Source: CAMDBL01 sp964498125
GTDB lineage: Bacteria; Pseudomonadota; Alphaproteobacteria; Rhizobiales; Hyphomicrobiaceae
Direction: 5' to 3'
NCBI GenBank assembly: GCA_964498125.1
Contig: CAZCGE010000016.1
Coordinates: 1-62,451, forward strand
DNA length: 62,451 bases
The notes under the pieces were generated by a model that did not search any database, was not told where the DNA came from, and worked only from the letters and a program-made list of their open reading frames with translations. The first letter of the stretch is position 1, and every line of letters starts with the position of its first letter. Shown here piece by piece: positions 9,977 to 17,850 of this stretch. The position numbers were made by a program, and so were the translations under genes.

Positions 9977-10024
9977 GGACATCTCAACTTTGCAGAGACA
10001 GGACATTCCACCTTGGGGCTAACA
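9977..10024. repeat. Two 24-bp direct repeats, possible IS end remnant
   Basis: Two tandem 24-bp units, both starting GGACAT and sharing GGACAT-(T/C)-CNAC-TT-G, lie at 9977-10000 and 10001-10024. Multiple terminal repeats of this style are known at IS21-family ends, so this may be an eroded IS end. No transposase is recognisable. The rest of 9729-10137 shows no gene I can support; the weak frames there lack family features. Confidence 0.3.
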
Positions 10025-10137
10025 AATACCCTGATGCGTCTATCGACGTTGAGAAAACCCAGCTACTGTCATGAAGGGCTGCGACGACGATCGCGCGACA
10101 GAGCCCCAACACTCAACACCTTGCAGAAGGAGGAAAC

Positions 10138-10623
10138 ATGAAAGCCCTCAGACTGGCCGGCATGGCCGTCGCGATGACACTTGTGGCCGCAGTTCCAGCA
10201 TCTGCACAGCAACCAGCGGGCTATGGAGCGCCCATCTCTCTCGACGCCGCCAAGAAGGCGATGGCGGTGGCGGAGGCGGAAGCCACGAAGAACAACTGGC
10301 AAGTTGCCATCGCCATCGTCGACACCACCGGCTCGCTCGTCATGCTGGTGAAGCTCGACAGTACGCAGACCGCGTCGGTGGCGATCGCCGAAGGCAAGGC
10401 CAAGACGGCAATGGACTTCCGGCGCCCGACCAAAGCCTTGCAAGACGCGATTGCGGGCGGCGGGGCAGGCCTGAGACTGCTCGCGCTCAACAATGCGACG
10501 CCGCTCGAAGGCGGGGTACCGATCATCGTCGGCGGCAAGATCGTGGGCGGCATCGGCGTGTCCGGCGTGGCGTCCGAGAATGACGCGAAAGTGGCCATCG
10601 CCGGCGCCGATGCGGTGAAATAG
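10138..10623 (+). CDS. Secreted GlcG/HbpS-family heme-binding-like protein
   Basis: 161 residues. A clear signal peptide (MKALRLAGMAVAMTLVAAV, then ASA before QQ) predicts periplasmic export. The mature part is a GlcG/HbpS (DUF336) domain: alternating Ala-rich helices, AIVDTTGSLVML, a central AxxKAxTA segment and the C-terminal GGxxxGGIGVSG motif. HbpS binds heme or degrades it in actinobacteria; the proteobacterial paralogues are poorly characterised. A strong GAAGGAGG precedes ATG 10138. A second, more divergent family member lies at 45286. Confidence 0.88.
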   Translation: MKALRLAGMAVAMTLVAAVPASAQQPAGYGAPISLDAAKKAMAVAEAEATKNNWQVAIAIVDTTGSLVMLVKLDSTQTASVAIAEGKAKTAMDFRRPTKALQDAIAGGGAGLRLLALNNATPLEGGVPIIVGGKIVGGIGVSGVASENDAKVAIAGADAVK

Positions 10624-10649
10624 CAAAGCGCCCCCGACGGGCATTGCTG

Positions 10650-10676
10650 CAGCGGCGCGAGCGGATCGCGCCGCTG
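10650..10676. terminator. GC hairpin between convergent genes
   Basis: A perfect 9-bp stem (CAGCGGCGC / GCGCCGCTG) with a 9-nt loop lies between the convergent GlcG-like and GyrI-like genes. It has no T-run, so intrinsic termination is uncertain. Confidence 0.35.
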
Positions 10677-10689
10677 TGCCGCTCGCTCG

Positions 10690-11187
10690 TCAGGCGACGC
10701 GGCGCTGGGACGTGGACAAAATCGGCACGCACAGGTCCAGGCGCAGCTTGCCGGACTTGGGATCGAGTGGATCGGTCAAATAAGCCTCGAGCAGCGGCCG
10801 GTTGCCGTCGACGGTGACGCCGCGGCCCGGCGCCCATTCATTGCAGAGCCAGTGCATCTGAGGGGCGATGGTGGCGCTGCCCTGCGTGTGGCGATGGCGG
10901 ACATAAGCGCCACCAGGCAGCACCTGCAGACCGATGCCCGCATCATGATCCTCCGCCAGATCGCCCGCTGCCTCGATGCAGGCGTCATAGCGCCCTTCGT
11001 TTTCGCCGGCGACGGCAGCATGATCGCGCACCAGCCCGTAAGCCCGGCTGATGTCATGGCGCACGCCTTTTGCATCGGCCCACCCGAGCAGCTTGGCCCA
11101 AGCCTGCAACGACGCAGCCGAAAGGACACCGCGCACCCGCACGAACAAGACCGGCGCCGGGCGCAAATAGACGATGCCTGTACTCAT
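10690..11187 (-). CDS. GyrI-like small-molecule-binding domain protein
   Basis: 165 residues from ATG 11187. The pattern VxxRPAPVLFVRVRG at the start, YGLVRDHAAVAGENEGRYDACIE in the middle and QVLPGGAYVRHRHTG-like strands followed by EAYLTDP is that of the GyrI/SbmC or AraC effector-binding fold, which binds small ligands. There is no DNA-binding domain, so it is a stand-alone domain. The start at MSTGIVY fits the fold; the frame is open further upstream to 11232. Confidence 0.75.
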   Translation of the reverse strand: MSTGIVYLRPAPVLFVRVRGVLSAASLQAWAKLLGWADAKGVRHDISRAYGLVRDHAAVAGENEGRYDACIEAAGDLAEDHDAGIGLQVLPGGAYVRHRHTQGSATIAPQMHWLCNEWAPGRGVTVDGNRPLLEAYLTDPLDPKSGKLRLDLCVPILSTSQRRVA

Positions 11188-11352
11188 GTCACTTACTCCT
11201 CGTCGTTGCCGCGATGCGCGGTGCTGTTCCACGCACAGTCGACGTTGAGGGCAGTCTACACAGGATAAGCTTGGGCTGGCTTAAAGCCGCAGTTCAAATT
11301 GCAACTAATATGTACACCCCTTGCAGAGCAAGCATGGGGCAGCGCCGCGCCA

Positions 11353-12306
11353 TCAGGCGCCGGCCAGGGTGCTGCGAATGGTCAAAATATCGCGCCATGC
11401 CAATCGCTTGGCGGCGGGTGTGCGCAGCAGGAAGGCGGGATGCAAGGTGGCCAGAACGCGCGCCGTGTGGCGACCCAGCGTTGCCTCGTGCCATTTGCCA
11501 CGCACCCGCATGATGCCCTCGCTGACGTCGAGGACGGCCTTGGCCGCCACCCCCCCGAGCAGGAGGATGATCTCGGGGGCCACCAGCTCGATCTGGCGCT
11601 CCAGGAACGGCTGGCAAATCAGCACTTCCTGCGGGGTCGGCGTGCGGTTGCCCGGCGGGCGCCAGTAGACGACGTTGGTGATGTGAACATCGGCCTCGCT
11701 CAAGCCGGCAGCCGTTAACATCTTGTCGAGCAATTGTCCGGCCCGGCCGACGAAGGGGCGGCCCTCTAGGTCTTCCTCGCGACCCGGCGCCTCGCCGATC
11801 AGCATCAGGCGGGCGCGGTCCGCGCCGCGATAGAAGCACAGGGACTTGGCGGTGGCTTTCAGCGCGCAGCCGTCGAAGTTGGTGAGAAGTCTCTGCAACT
11901 GTCCGAGGGTTTCAGCGGTCTTGGCGAGTTGGCGCGCGGTGGCAGCGGCGGCATCGGGGGAAGCCGTCGGGAACTGGCGTGCGGTATTGCCGGGGTCAGA
12001 CCCGTCCTGCCGGAGGCTGGCAACAATGGCGGGTCTGACCCCTAGCACCGGTGGCGCAGACTGGAGCGCAGGCTGGGGTGTGGGGTCAGACCCGTCCCGC
12101 CGGAGGCGGGCAACAATGGGGGGGCTGACCCCGGCCACTGGCGGCGCCGGCCCAGGCTCGGGCGCAAAGCTCAGGTCCTGGCCCGGAACGGCCGGCCCGC
12201 GCGCGATCCAGTCGGTCGCCACGCCGTCGACGGCGGCCTCGGCGCCCATGGCGACCTGCCATTCGAGCCATGCAACCAGAGCCTGCCGTGTGTGGGGTTC
12301 CATCAT
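11353..12306 (-). CDS. Family 4-type uracil-DNA glycosylase with in-frame repeat insertions
   Basis: 317 residues. The catalytic half (about 140-317) has GEAPGREEDLEGRPFVGRAG (motif A, from residue 171), NVVYWRPPGNRTP and LHPAFLLRTPAAKR (motif C), typical of family 4/SPO1-polymerase-related uracil-DNA glycosylases that remove deaminated cytosine from DNA. The protein has only three Cys (147, 157 and one in LLICQPF-like context), so the usual four-Cys iron-sulfur site is not evident. Residues 59-75 and 89-105 are two copies of a 17-residue sequence (GV-P-IVA-LR-DGSDP) encoded exactly by two 51-bp palindromic repeats. They sit in a Pro/Ala-rich linker ahead of the catalytic domain. Confidence 0.88.
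   Translation of the reverse strand: MMEPHTRQALVAWLEWQVAMGAEAAVDGVATDWIARGPAVPGQDLSFAPEPGPAPPVAGVSPPIVARLRRDGSDPTPQPALQSAPPVLGVRPAIVASLRQDGSDPGNTARQFPTASPDAAAATARQLAKTAETLGQLQRLLTNFDGCALKATAKSLCFYRGADRARLMLIGEAPGREEDLEGRPFVGRAGQLLDKMLTAAGLSEADVHITNVVYWRPPGNRTPTPQEVLICQPFLERQIELVAPEIILLLGGVAAKAVLDVSEGIMRVRGKWHEATLGRHTARVLATLHPAFLLRTPAAKRLAWRDILTIRSTLAGA
11992..12042. repeat. 51-bp palindromic element, copy inside udg (1)
   Basis: 51 bp beginning GGGGTCAGACCC and ending GGGTCTGACCCC. It encodes residues 89-105 of the glycosylase with no frame disruption. It matches the copy at 12082-12132 closely. Confidence 0.9.
12082..12132. repeat. 51-bp palindromic element, copy inside udg (2)
   Basis: 51 bp beginning GGGGTCAGACCC and ending GGCTGACCCC, encoding glycosylase residues 59-75. 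Its first 32 bases are identical to the reverse complement of the intergenic copy at 56747-56797, which shows that it belongs to a dispersed family and is not a local coding duplication. Confidence 0.9.
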
Positions 12307-12450
12307 CGAGGTTCAGTCTAGCCGATCGACGCGCCGATTTCACGCGTGCATGGCTGCCTCGCGCGCATGCCGCGCCGCTTGACGCTGGCGACGCTTGGGC
12401 CCTATCGAACCAATCCATGGGGTACAGTTCGGATCGAGATAGGACACGAC

Positions 12451-14133
12451 ATGGCTTCGAGCGACACTGATCTGCCGGCCCGCGAGGCGATGGAGTTCGA
12501 CGTGGTGATCGTCGGCGCCGGGCCGGCCGGTCTTGCGGCCGCCATCCGGCTGAAGCAGCTGGCTGCCGAGAGTAGCCGCGAAGTTTCCGTGGTGGTGCTG
12601 GAGAAGGGCTCGGAGGTCGGCGCGCACATCCTTTCCGGCGCCGTCATCGATCCGATCGGCCTCGATCGCCTGATTCCCGATTGGAAGGAGAAGGGCGCGC
12701 CGATCGATACGCCGGTCACCGAGGATTGTTTCCTGGTGCTTGGGCCTCGGGGCGACCTGAGGTTGCCCAACATCCTCATGCCGCCGCTGATGAACAACCA
12801 CGGCAACTATATCGTCAGCCTCGGCGCGGTGTGCCGCTGGCTCGGCGAGCAGGCGGCCGGGCTCGGCGTCGAGATCTATCCGGGGTTTGCCGCGGCGGAA
12901 GTGCTGCGCGACGGCGCCGGCCCGGTGGTGGGCGTGGCGACAGGCGATATGGGAGTCGGCCGCGACGGCAAGCGCAAGGACAGCTTCGTGCGCGGCATGG
13001 AGTTGCGCGGCAAGTACACGCTGATCGCGGAAGGCGCGCGCGGCTCGCTGACAAAGCAGTTGATCCATGATTTCAAACTGAGTGAAGGCCGCGAACCGCA
13101 GAAGTATGGCATCGGCCTCAAGGAGCTGTGGCAGGTCGCGCCGGAGAAGCACCAGAAGGGTCTGGTGCAGCACTCCTTCGGCTGGCCGCTGGACGGGCGC
13201 ACCGGCGGCGGCTCGTTCCTCTATCACTACGGCGACAATCTGGTCTCGGTCGGTTTCGTCGTGCATTTGAACTACGACAATCCGTACCTCTCCCCCTACG
13301 AGGAGTTCCAGCGCTTCAAGACGCACCCTGCCATTGCCGGCACCTTCGCGGGCGGCAAGCGCATTTCCTATGGTGCGCGCGCCATCACCGAGGGTGGCTG
13401 GCAGTCGATCCCGCGGCTGATCTTCCCGGGCGGGGCGCTGCTCGGCTGCGCGGCGGGCCTCGTCAACGTGCCGCGCATCAAGGGCAGCCACAACGCCATC
13501 CTGTCGGGCATCCACGCGGCCGAGGCCGCCTTCGCGGCGCTCGGGCAGGGGCGCGCGCACGACCGGCTGGTGGCCTACGAGCGCGACGTGCTGGAAGGCC
13601 CGATCGCCCGCGATCTGCGCCCCGTGCGCAACGTCAAGCCGATGTGGTCGCGCTTCGGCACCTGGGCTGGCATCGCGCTCGGCGGCCTCGACATGTGGCT
13701 CAATACGATCCTGCCGGGCATTGGCCTCGGCTACACGCTGAGGCACAAGAAGAACGACGCGCAGAGCATCAGGCGGGCGAGCAAGGCCACGCCGATCGCC
13801 TACCCGCGGCCCGATGGCGTGCTGACCTTCGACCGGCTGACCAACGTGTCGTTCTCCGGCACCAACCACGAGGAGGACCAGCCGGTCCACCTCAAGCTGA
13901 CTGATCCAAGCATTCCGATCGCGGTCAATCTGCCGGAATGGGCCGAGCCGGCGCAGCGCTATTGTCCGGCGCAGGTCTACGAGGTGATCGAGGAGGCGGA
14001 CGGCAAGAAACGCTTCCAGATCAACGCGCAGAACTGCGTGCACTGCAAGACCTGCGACATCAAGGACCCGAGCCAGAACATCACCTGGGTGACGCCCGAG
14101 GGCGGCGGTGGGCCGAATTACGCGGGGATGTGA
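12451..14133 (+). CDS. Electron transfer flavoprotein-ubiquinone oxidoreductase
   Basis: 560 residues, normal length. ETF-QO passes electrons from ETF, reduced by acyl-CoA and other dehydrogenases, to membrane ubiquinone. The FAD-binding GAGPAG is at residues 22-27. The YGIGLKELW, GWPLDGRTGGGSFLYH and FPGGALLGCAAGLVNVPRIKG blocks are diagnostic. The C-terminal [4Fe-4S] ligands are Cys505, Cys529, Cys532 and Cys535 (NCVHCKTCDIKDP). ATG 12451 was chosen because the preceding 35 codons of open frame lack conservation and the FAD motif is correctly placed from here. No etfAB genes are in view. Confidence 0.96.
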   Translation: MASSDTDLPAREAMEFDVVIVGAGPAGLAAAIRLKQLAAESSREVSVVVLEKGSEVGAHILSGAVIDPIGLDRLIPDWKEKGAPIDTPVTEDCFLVLGPRGDLRLPNILMPPLMNNHGNYIVSLGAVCRWLGEQAAGLGVEIYPGFAAAEVLRDGAGPVVGVATGDMGVGRDGKRKDSFVRGMELRGKYTLIAEGARGSLTKQLIHDFKLSEGREPQKYGIGLKELWQVAPEKHQKGLVQHSFGWPLDGRTGGGSFLYHYGDNLVSVGFVVHLNYDNPYLSPYEEFQRFKTHPAIAGTFAGGKRISYGARAITEGGWQSIPRLIFPGGALLGCAAGLVNVPRIKGSHNAILSGIHAAEAAFAALGQGRAHDRLVAYERDVLEGPIARDLRPVRNVKPMWSRFGTWAGIALGGLDMWLNTILPGIGLGYTLRHKKNDAQSIRRASKATPIAYPRPDGVLTFDRLTNVSFSGTNHEEDQPVHLKLTDPSIPIAVNLPEWAEPAQRYCPAQVYEVIEEADGKKRFQINAQNCVHCKTCDIKDPSQNITWVTPEGGGGPNYAGM

Positions 14134-14139
14134 CCGGGC

Positions 14140-14282
14140 GGGGTCAGACGCTCGCGTCTGGTCCCTTATGTGGCCCGCGCTCGCCACCTACGTCGCGGCT
14201 GGGTCGACGCCGGTGCTCTACAAGGGGTCTACAAGGGGTCTACAAGGGGTCTACAAGGGGTCAGACCCAAGGGTCTGACCCC
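14140..14282. repeat. Compound GGGGTCAGAC repeat, copy 1
   Basis: It starts with a GGGGTCAGAC hairpin right after the ETF-QO stop. It contains a stretch CGCGGCTGGGTCGACGCCGGT that is also in copy 2 (15557-15666), a four-unit 11-bp tandem repeat and a closing 26-bp palindrome at 14257-14282. It fills the gap between convergent ETF-QO and the DUF1902 gene, so it may act as a transcript-end structure. Confidence 0.7.
14218..14261. repeat. 11-bp tandem repeat, four units
   Basis: CTACAAGGGGT repeated exactly four times, leading straight into the 26-bp palindrome at 14257-14282. Copy 2 of the compound element has a single degenerate unit here. Confidence 0.9.
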
Positions 14283-14305
14283 GACCGTGCGCTCGTAGCT
14301 GGCCA

Positions 14306-14560
14306 TCAGGGCATCGCCGGCGCCATGGGGTTGGTGATGCGCGTGGTCTGCTCTGCGATGATGTGTACCGGGATTTCTGCAAGGTCTGAAGCAACGCCGT
14401 TGGCCTCCAACAGCTCCGGGATCATCACAAGCACTTTGTCGCGCAGCTCCTCCAGCGTATCGGCCTCTGTGACCAGCCCCGGCACGTCCTCGGAGGTCGC
14501 AACCCACACGGCCGCCTCGGCGTCCCAGCGTGCCCTGACGAGGATCATAGAGCTTTGCAT
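14306..14560 (-). CDS. DUF1902 domain protein (HicB-like fold)
   Basis: 84 residues from ATG 14560, chosen because GGAGGA lies 8 bases upstream; the frame extends to 14593. The sequence VRARWDAEAAVWVATSEDVPGLVTEADTLEELRDKV and MIPELLEANG is the DUF1902 pattern, related to HicB antitoxins. DUF1902 genes often pair with a small HicA-like toxin, but none is recognisable on either side, so this copy seems orphaned. Confidence 0.82.
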   Translation of the reverse strand: MQSSMILVRARWDAEAAVWVATSEDVPGLVTEADTLEELRDKVLVMIPELLEANGVASDLAEIPVHIIAEQTTRITNPMAPAMP

Positions 14561-14739
14561 TCCGCGTTCCTCCACCAGAGCAACATAGTGCATGACGAAC
14601 CTGCGGAGAAGTGAGGTAAGTTAGGAATGCCACATCATTCTGGGCCAGGAGCCGCCCGCTGCGCTTGGCCACGCCACCCCGCTGCGTTTACTATCGCTCA
14701 GCTTGGCGACCCAACAACCCCCGACCCCGGAGCACCCCC

Positions 14740-15537
14740 ATGCGCCTCAAGGACAAAGTCGCCATCGTCACCGGCGGTGGACGCGGCATCGGCCGCGACA
14801 TCACGCTGGCCTATGCCAGGGAAGGCGCCAAGGTCGTGGTCGCCGAGATCGATCCGGCCACCGCCGAGGCGACCGCCAGGGAAGCCGCCGCGACGGGCCC
14901 AAAGTGCATCGGCATCGCCGTCGACGTCGCCAAGCCGGCCGACGTCGATCGCCTGGTTGCCGCCACCATCAAGGAATTCGGCCGCATCGACATCCTCGTC
15001 AACAACGCCATGAAGATCATGCCCGGTAAGCTCGAGGAACTGCCGCTCGACTCCTGGGATACGACCATGAACATCGGCCTGCGCGGCGCGTTCTACACGA
15101 GCCAGCAGGCGGCCAAGCACATGATCAAGCAGAAGTCCGGCGCCATCGTCAATATCGCCTCGATCGCCGGCCTGTTTCCCTACAATTGGGCCGGCTCCTA
15201 CTCGGTGGTGAAGGCCGGTCTGATCATGTTGACCAAGTTGCAGGCGCTGGAGTGGGGCCCCTATAACGTGCGCTCCAACGCCATTACGCCGGGCTACATC
15301 CGCACGCCGGGCACGGAGGGGATGTACGCCGACCCCGAGATCTACGAGGGTCGCCGCAAGGGCGTGCCGATGGGCCGCGTCGGCTCGGGCGCGGACATCG
15401 CCGGGCCCGCCATCTTCCTCGCCTCCGACGAAGCTCAGTACACCAGCGGCAGCGTGCTCGGCGCCGATGGCGCGCAGGCCGTGGCCTATTTTGCGTCCGT
15501 ACCCGGACGGCGGTTCTCGGGCGGACGCATGGATTGA
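14740..15537 (+). CDS. Short-chain dehydrogenase/reductase
   Basis: 265 residues from ATG 14740. It has a classical SDR TGGGRGIG cofactor motif at residues 12-19, NNAMK in place of NNAG, Ser in NIASIAG and Tyr-x-x-x-Lys as YSVVK. The acidic residue after the second strand (VAEIDP) suggests NAD rather than NADP preference. Substrate unknown. Its stop codon is 19 bases before compound repeat copy 2. Confidence 0.92.
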   Translation: MRLKDKVAIVTGGGRGIGRDITLAYAREGAKVVVAEIDPATAEATAREAAATGPKCIGIAVDVAKPADVDRLVAATIKEFGRIDILVNNAMKIMPGKLEELPLDSWDTTMNIGLRGAFYTSQQAAKHMIKQKSGAIVNIASIAGLFPYNWAGSYSVVKAGLIMLTKLQALEWGPYNVRSNAITPGYIRTPGTEGMYADPEIYEGRRKGVPMGRVGSGADIAGPAIFLASDEAQYTSGSVLGADGAQAVAYFASVPGRRFSGGRMD

Positions 15538-15556
15538 AAGTGACCGTGGGAGGGGC

Positions 15557-15666
15557 GGGGTCAGACCCTTGGGTCTGCCCCCTTGTTCGGCACGCCCTGA
15601 CCACTTGCGACGCGGCTGGGTCGACGCCGGTAGTCACAAAGGGGTCAGACCCAAGGGTCTGACCCC
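15557..15666. repeat. Compound GGGGTCAGAC repeat, copy 2
   Basis: 110 bp bounded by GGGGTCAGACCC hairpins (15557-15582 and 15641-15666), with CGCGGCTGGGTCGACGCCGGT between them as in copy 1. It occupies the convergent gap between the SDR gene and gltD. Confidence 0.7.
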
Positions 15667-15680
15667 GACCGACGTTCACT

Positions 15681-17120
15681 TCATCGCGGCAGGTCGCTGC
15701 GACCCATCAGCCACTTGTCGATCTCGTGCGCGGCCTGGCGGCCCTCGCGGATCGCCCAGACGACGAGGCTCTGGCCGCGGCGCACGTCGCCGGCCGCGAA
15801 CAGCTTGGCCGCGCCCGGTACCTTGTAGTCGCGCTCGCTGGCGTCGAGCCCCTTGAAGCGGCCACGCGGCACGATGGCGAGCCCCAGCTCCTTGGCGAAG
15901 GTGGTCTCGACCGGGCCGGCAAAACCCATGGCGAACAGCACCAGGTCGGCATCGAACGACCCCTCAGTACCCGGCACGGGCTGCATTTTGTCGTCGACGC
16001 GGGTGTAGTTGAGCTTCGTGACCTTGCCGCCTTTGCCGGAGAACCCCGTGGTCGAGATCGAGTACTCGACCTTGGCGCCCTCGGCCTGGGAGGAGGAGAC
16101 GCGCAGCTTCACAGGCCAGTGCGGCCAGGACAGGGACTTGTTCTCTTTCGCCGGCGGCAACGGCATGATTTCGAGTTGGGTGACCGATTTGGCGCCTTGC
16201 CGGAACGAGGTGCCGATGCAGTCCGAACCCGTATCGCCGCCGCCGATGACGATGACGTGCTTACCCTTGGCGCTGATCTCGCTGGTGCCTTTGGCTTGCT
16301 TCTCGCCGGATACGCGGCGGTTCTGCTGCGGCAGGAAATCCATGGCAAAATGCATGCCGTCGAGGTCGCGGCCCGGGGAATCGGCAAAGAAGTCGAAGGG
16401 CGCTTCGGAGCCGGCCGCGATCAGCACCGCGTCGTGCTTCTTGGTCAGCGCCTTGGCGGTGATGTCGCGGCCGACTTCGACGCTGCAATGAAAGGTCACG
16501 CCCTCGGCCTGCATCTGCTTGACGCGGCGCTCGACCACCGACTTCGCCATCTTGAAGTCCGGGATGCCATAGGTGAGCAGCCCGCCGGGCTTGGCGCTCC
16601 TCTCGTAGACATGCACCTCGTGGCCGGCGCGGGCAAGCTGCTGGGCGGCGGCGAGACCGGCGGGGCCGGAGCCGATGATGGCGATCTTCTTGCCGGTCTT
16701 CGTCTCCGGCTTTTGTGGCGCGATCCAGCCTTCCTCGAAGCCGCGGTCGGCGATGGCGCACTCGATGGTCTTGATGGTGACCGGGTTGTCGTCGATGTTC
16801 AGCGTGCAGGCGGCCTCGCATGGCGCCGGGCACACCCGCCCCGTCACCTCAGGGAAGTTGTTGGTCGAATGCAGGTTGCGCAGTGCGGTCTGCCAGTCGC
16901 CCTTGTAGACGAGGTCGTTCCAATCCGGGATCTGATTATTCACCGGGCAGCCGGTGTGGCAGTAGGGGGTGCCGCAATCCATGCAGCGCGCGGCCTGGCT
17001 CTTCGTGTCTTTTTCCGAGAGCGGGACGACGAACTCCTCGTAATGCTTGACGCGCTCCTCGACCGGCTTGTAGCCGCGGTCGGTGCGGTCGATTTCGAGG
17101 AAGCCTGTGATCTTGCCCAT
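15681..17120 (-). CDS. gltD: Glutamate synthase (NADPH) small subunit
   Basis: 479 residues. GltD takes electrons from NADPH and delivers them to GltB for reductive synthesis of glutamate from glutamine and 2-oxoglutarate. The N-terminal Cys-rich part (ARCMDCGTPYCHTGCPVNN and VCPAPCEAAC) holds two [4Fe-4S] clusters. FAD binds at IIGSGPAGLAAA (about residue 150) and NADPH at VIGGGDTGSD. The C-terminal LFAAGDVRRGQSLVVWAI is the conserved FAD closing motif. Unlike the usual adjacent arrangement, it is separated from gltB (18686-23404) by about 1.6 kb holding four small genes. The start is ATG 17120. Confidence 0.97.
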   Translation of the reverse strand: MGKITGFLEIDRTDRGYKPVEERVKHYEEFVVPLSEKDTKSQAARCMDCGTPYCHTGCPVNNQIPDWNDLVYKGDWQTALRNLHSTNNFPEVTGRVCPAPCEAACTLNIDDNPVTIKTIECAIADRGFEEGWIAPQKPETKTGKKIAIIGSGPAGLAAAQQLARAGHEVHVYERSAKPGGLLTYGIPDFKMAKSVVERRVKQMQAEGVTFHCSVEVGRDITAKALTKKHDAVLIAAGSEAPFDFFADSPGRDLDGMHFAMDFLPQQNRRVSGEKQAKGTSEISAKGKHVIVIGGGDTGSDCIGTSFRQGAKSVTQLEIMPLPPAKENKSLSWPHWPVKLRVSSSQAEGAKVEYSISTTGFSGKGGKVTKLNYTRVDDKMQPVPGTEGSFDADLVLFAMGFAGPVETTFAKELGLAIVPRGRFKGLDASERDYKVPGAAKLFAAGDVRRGQSLVVWAIREGRQAAHEIDKWLMGRSDLPR

Positions 17121-17146
17121 GGTCGGTCGTCCTGTGGTCGGCGGTT

Positions 17147-17213
17147 TTGCTGTGTGTGAATACGGCTTTTTATGCTATACACTCGTCACCAACCGACATC
17201 GCAGGAGGTGACC
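17147..17213 (+). promoter_or_regulatory. Predicted promoter and RBS for the VapBC-type pair
   Basis: TTGCTG at 17147-17152 and TATGCT at 17171-17176 are spaced by 18 bp. A strong GCAGGAGGTG at about 17201-17210 sets the antitoxin start at GTG 17214. Both boxes lie in the 93-bp gap shared with divergent gltD. Confidence 0.5.
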
Positions 17214-17447
17214 GTGAAGGTGAGTAAGATTGGCGACGATCTCGCCGTCCTGCTTCCCGCCGAGGTGGTCGAGAAGCTGGGCCTCGTCATCGGCGACGAG
17301 GTGGAGGTGCAGCCTGTTGCGAAGCCGACCGCGCGGTCGCAGGCCGACATCGACGCCGCTTTCGAGCGTATCAGGGCGATGCGCGGAAGTTTGCCGGCCG
17401 GTTATAAGTTCAAGCGATCGGACGCCTACGAAGATGGCGAATACTGA
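17214..17447 (+). CDS. AbrB/MazE-type antitoxin
   Basis: 77 residues from GTG 17214, fixed by the strong GGAGGTG just upstream. The N-terminal swapped-hairpin domain reads KVSKIGDDLAVLLPAEVVEKLGLVIGDEVEV, the SpoVT/AbrB DNA-binding pattern; the C-terminal tail (about 40-77) should wrap the toxin. It overlaps the downstream PIN gene by 14 bp, typical of toxin-antitoxin pairs. The antitoxin probably represses its own promoter. Confidence 0.88.
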   Translation: MKVSKIGDDLAVLLPAEVVEKLGLVIGDEVEVQPVAKPTARSQADIDAAFERIRAMRGSLPAGYKFKRSDAYEDGEY

Positions 17448-17850
17448 TCCGTTTCTGGATACGAATGTCCTGCTGTATCTCGTTAGCGGAGAGGCGGCTA
17501 AAGCCAACCGCTCGGATGCACTGGTCAAGGCGGGAGCCGTGATCAGCGTGCAGGTGTTGAACGAGTTCACCCGGGCAGGTCTGCGCAAATTTGCGATGTC
17601 ATTTGCGCAGGTGAGGGATGTCCTCGATGCCGTGCGCATGACGTGCCAGGTGGTTCCCCTGACCGTCGAGGTGCATGATCGGGCATTCCGCCTGGCTGAG
17701 CGATACCAGTTGCACATATATGACGCGAACGTCGTCGCCGCCGCCCTGTTGGCCGGCTGCACCACGCTGTACTCCGAGGACATGCACGACGGTCTCGTCA
17801 TCGATAAGCTCACGATCCGCAATCCTTACCGACCCTCCGGCCCGCTGTAG
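17434..17850 (+). CDS. VapC-like PIN-domain toxin
   Basis: 138 residues. PIN domain ribonuclease with the acidic active site visible: Asp9 in FLDTNVLLYL, Glu in QVLNEF, Asp in HIYDANVVAAAL and acidic residues in LYSEDMHDG. It is an RNA-cleaving toxin held in check by the AbrB-type antitoxin encoded just upstream with a 14-bp overlap. All expected catalytic acids are present, so it looks intact. The 3' end overlaps the convergent monooxygenase-like gene by 25 bp. Confidence 0.9.
   Translation: MANTDPFLDTNVLLYLVSGEAAKANRSDALVKAGAVISVQVLNEFTRAGLRKFAMSFAQVRDVLDAVRMTCQVVPLTVEVHDRAFRLAERYQLHIYDANVVAAALLAGCTTLYSEDMHDGLVIDKLTIRNPYRPSGPL

Noticed and set aside
12340..14187. 615-residue minus-strand open frame antisense to the ETF-QO gene
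   Set aside because: It is Arg/His/Asp-rich with no domain motif and mirrors a conserved gene on the other strand, a common GC-rich artefact.
14218..14282. Possible CRISPR-like array
   Set aside because: Units are 11 bp with no spacers and lead into a palindrome; it is a tandem repeat.
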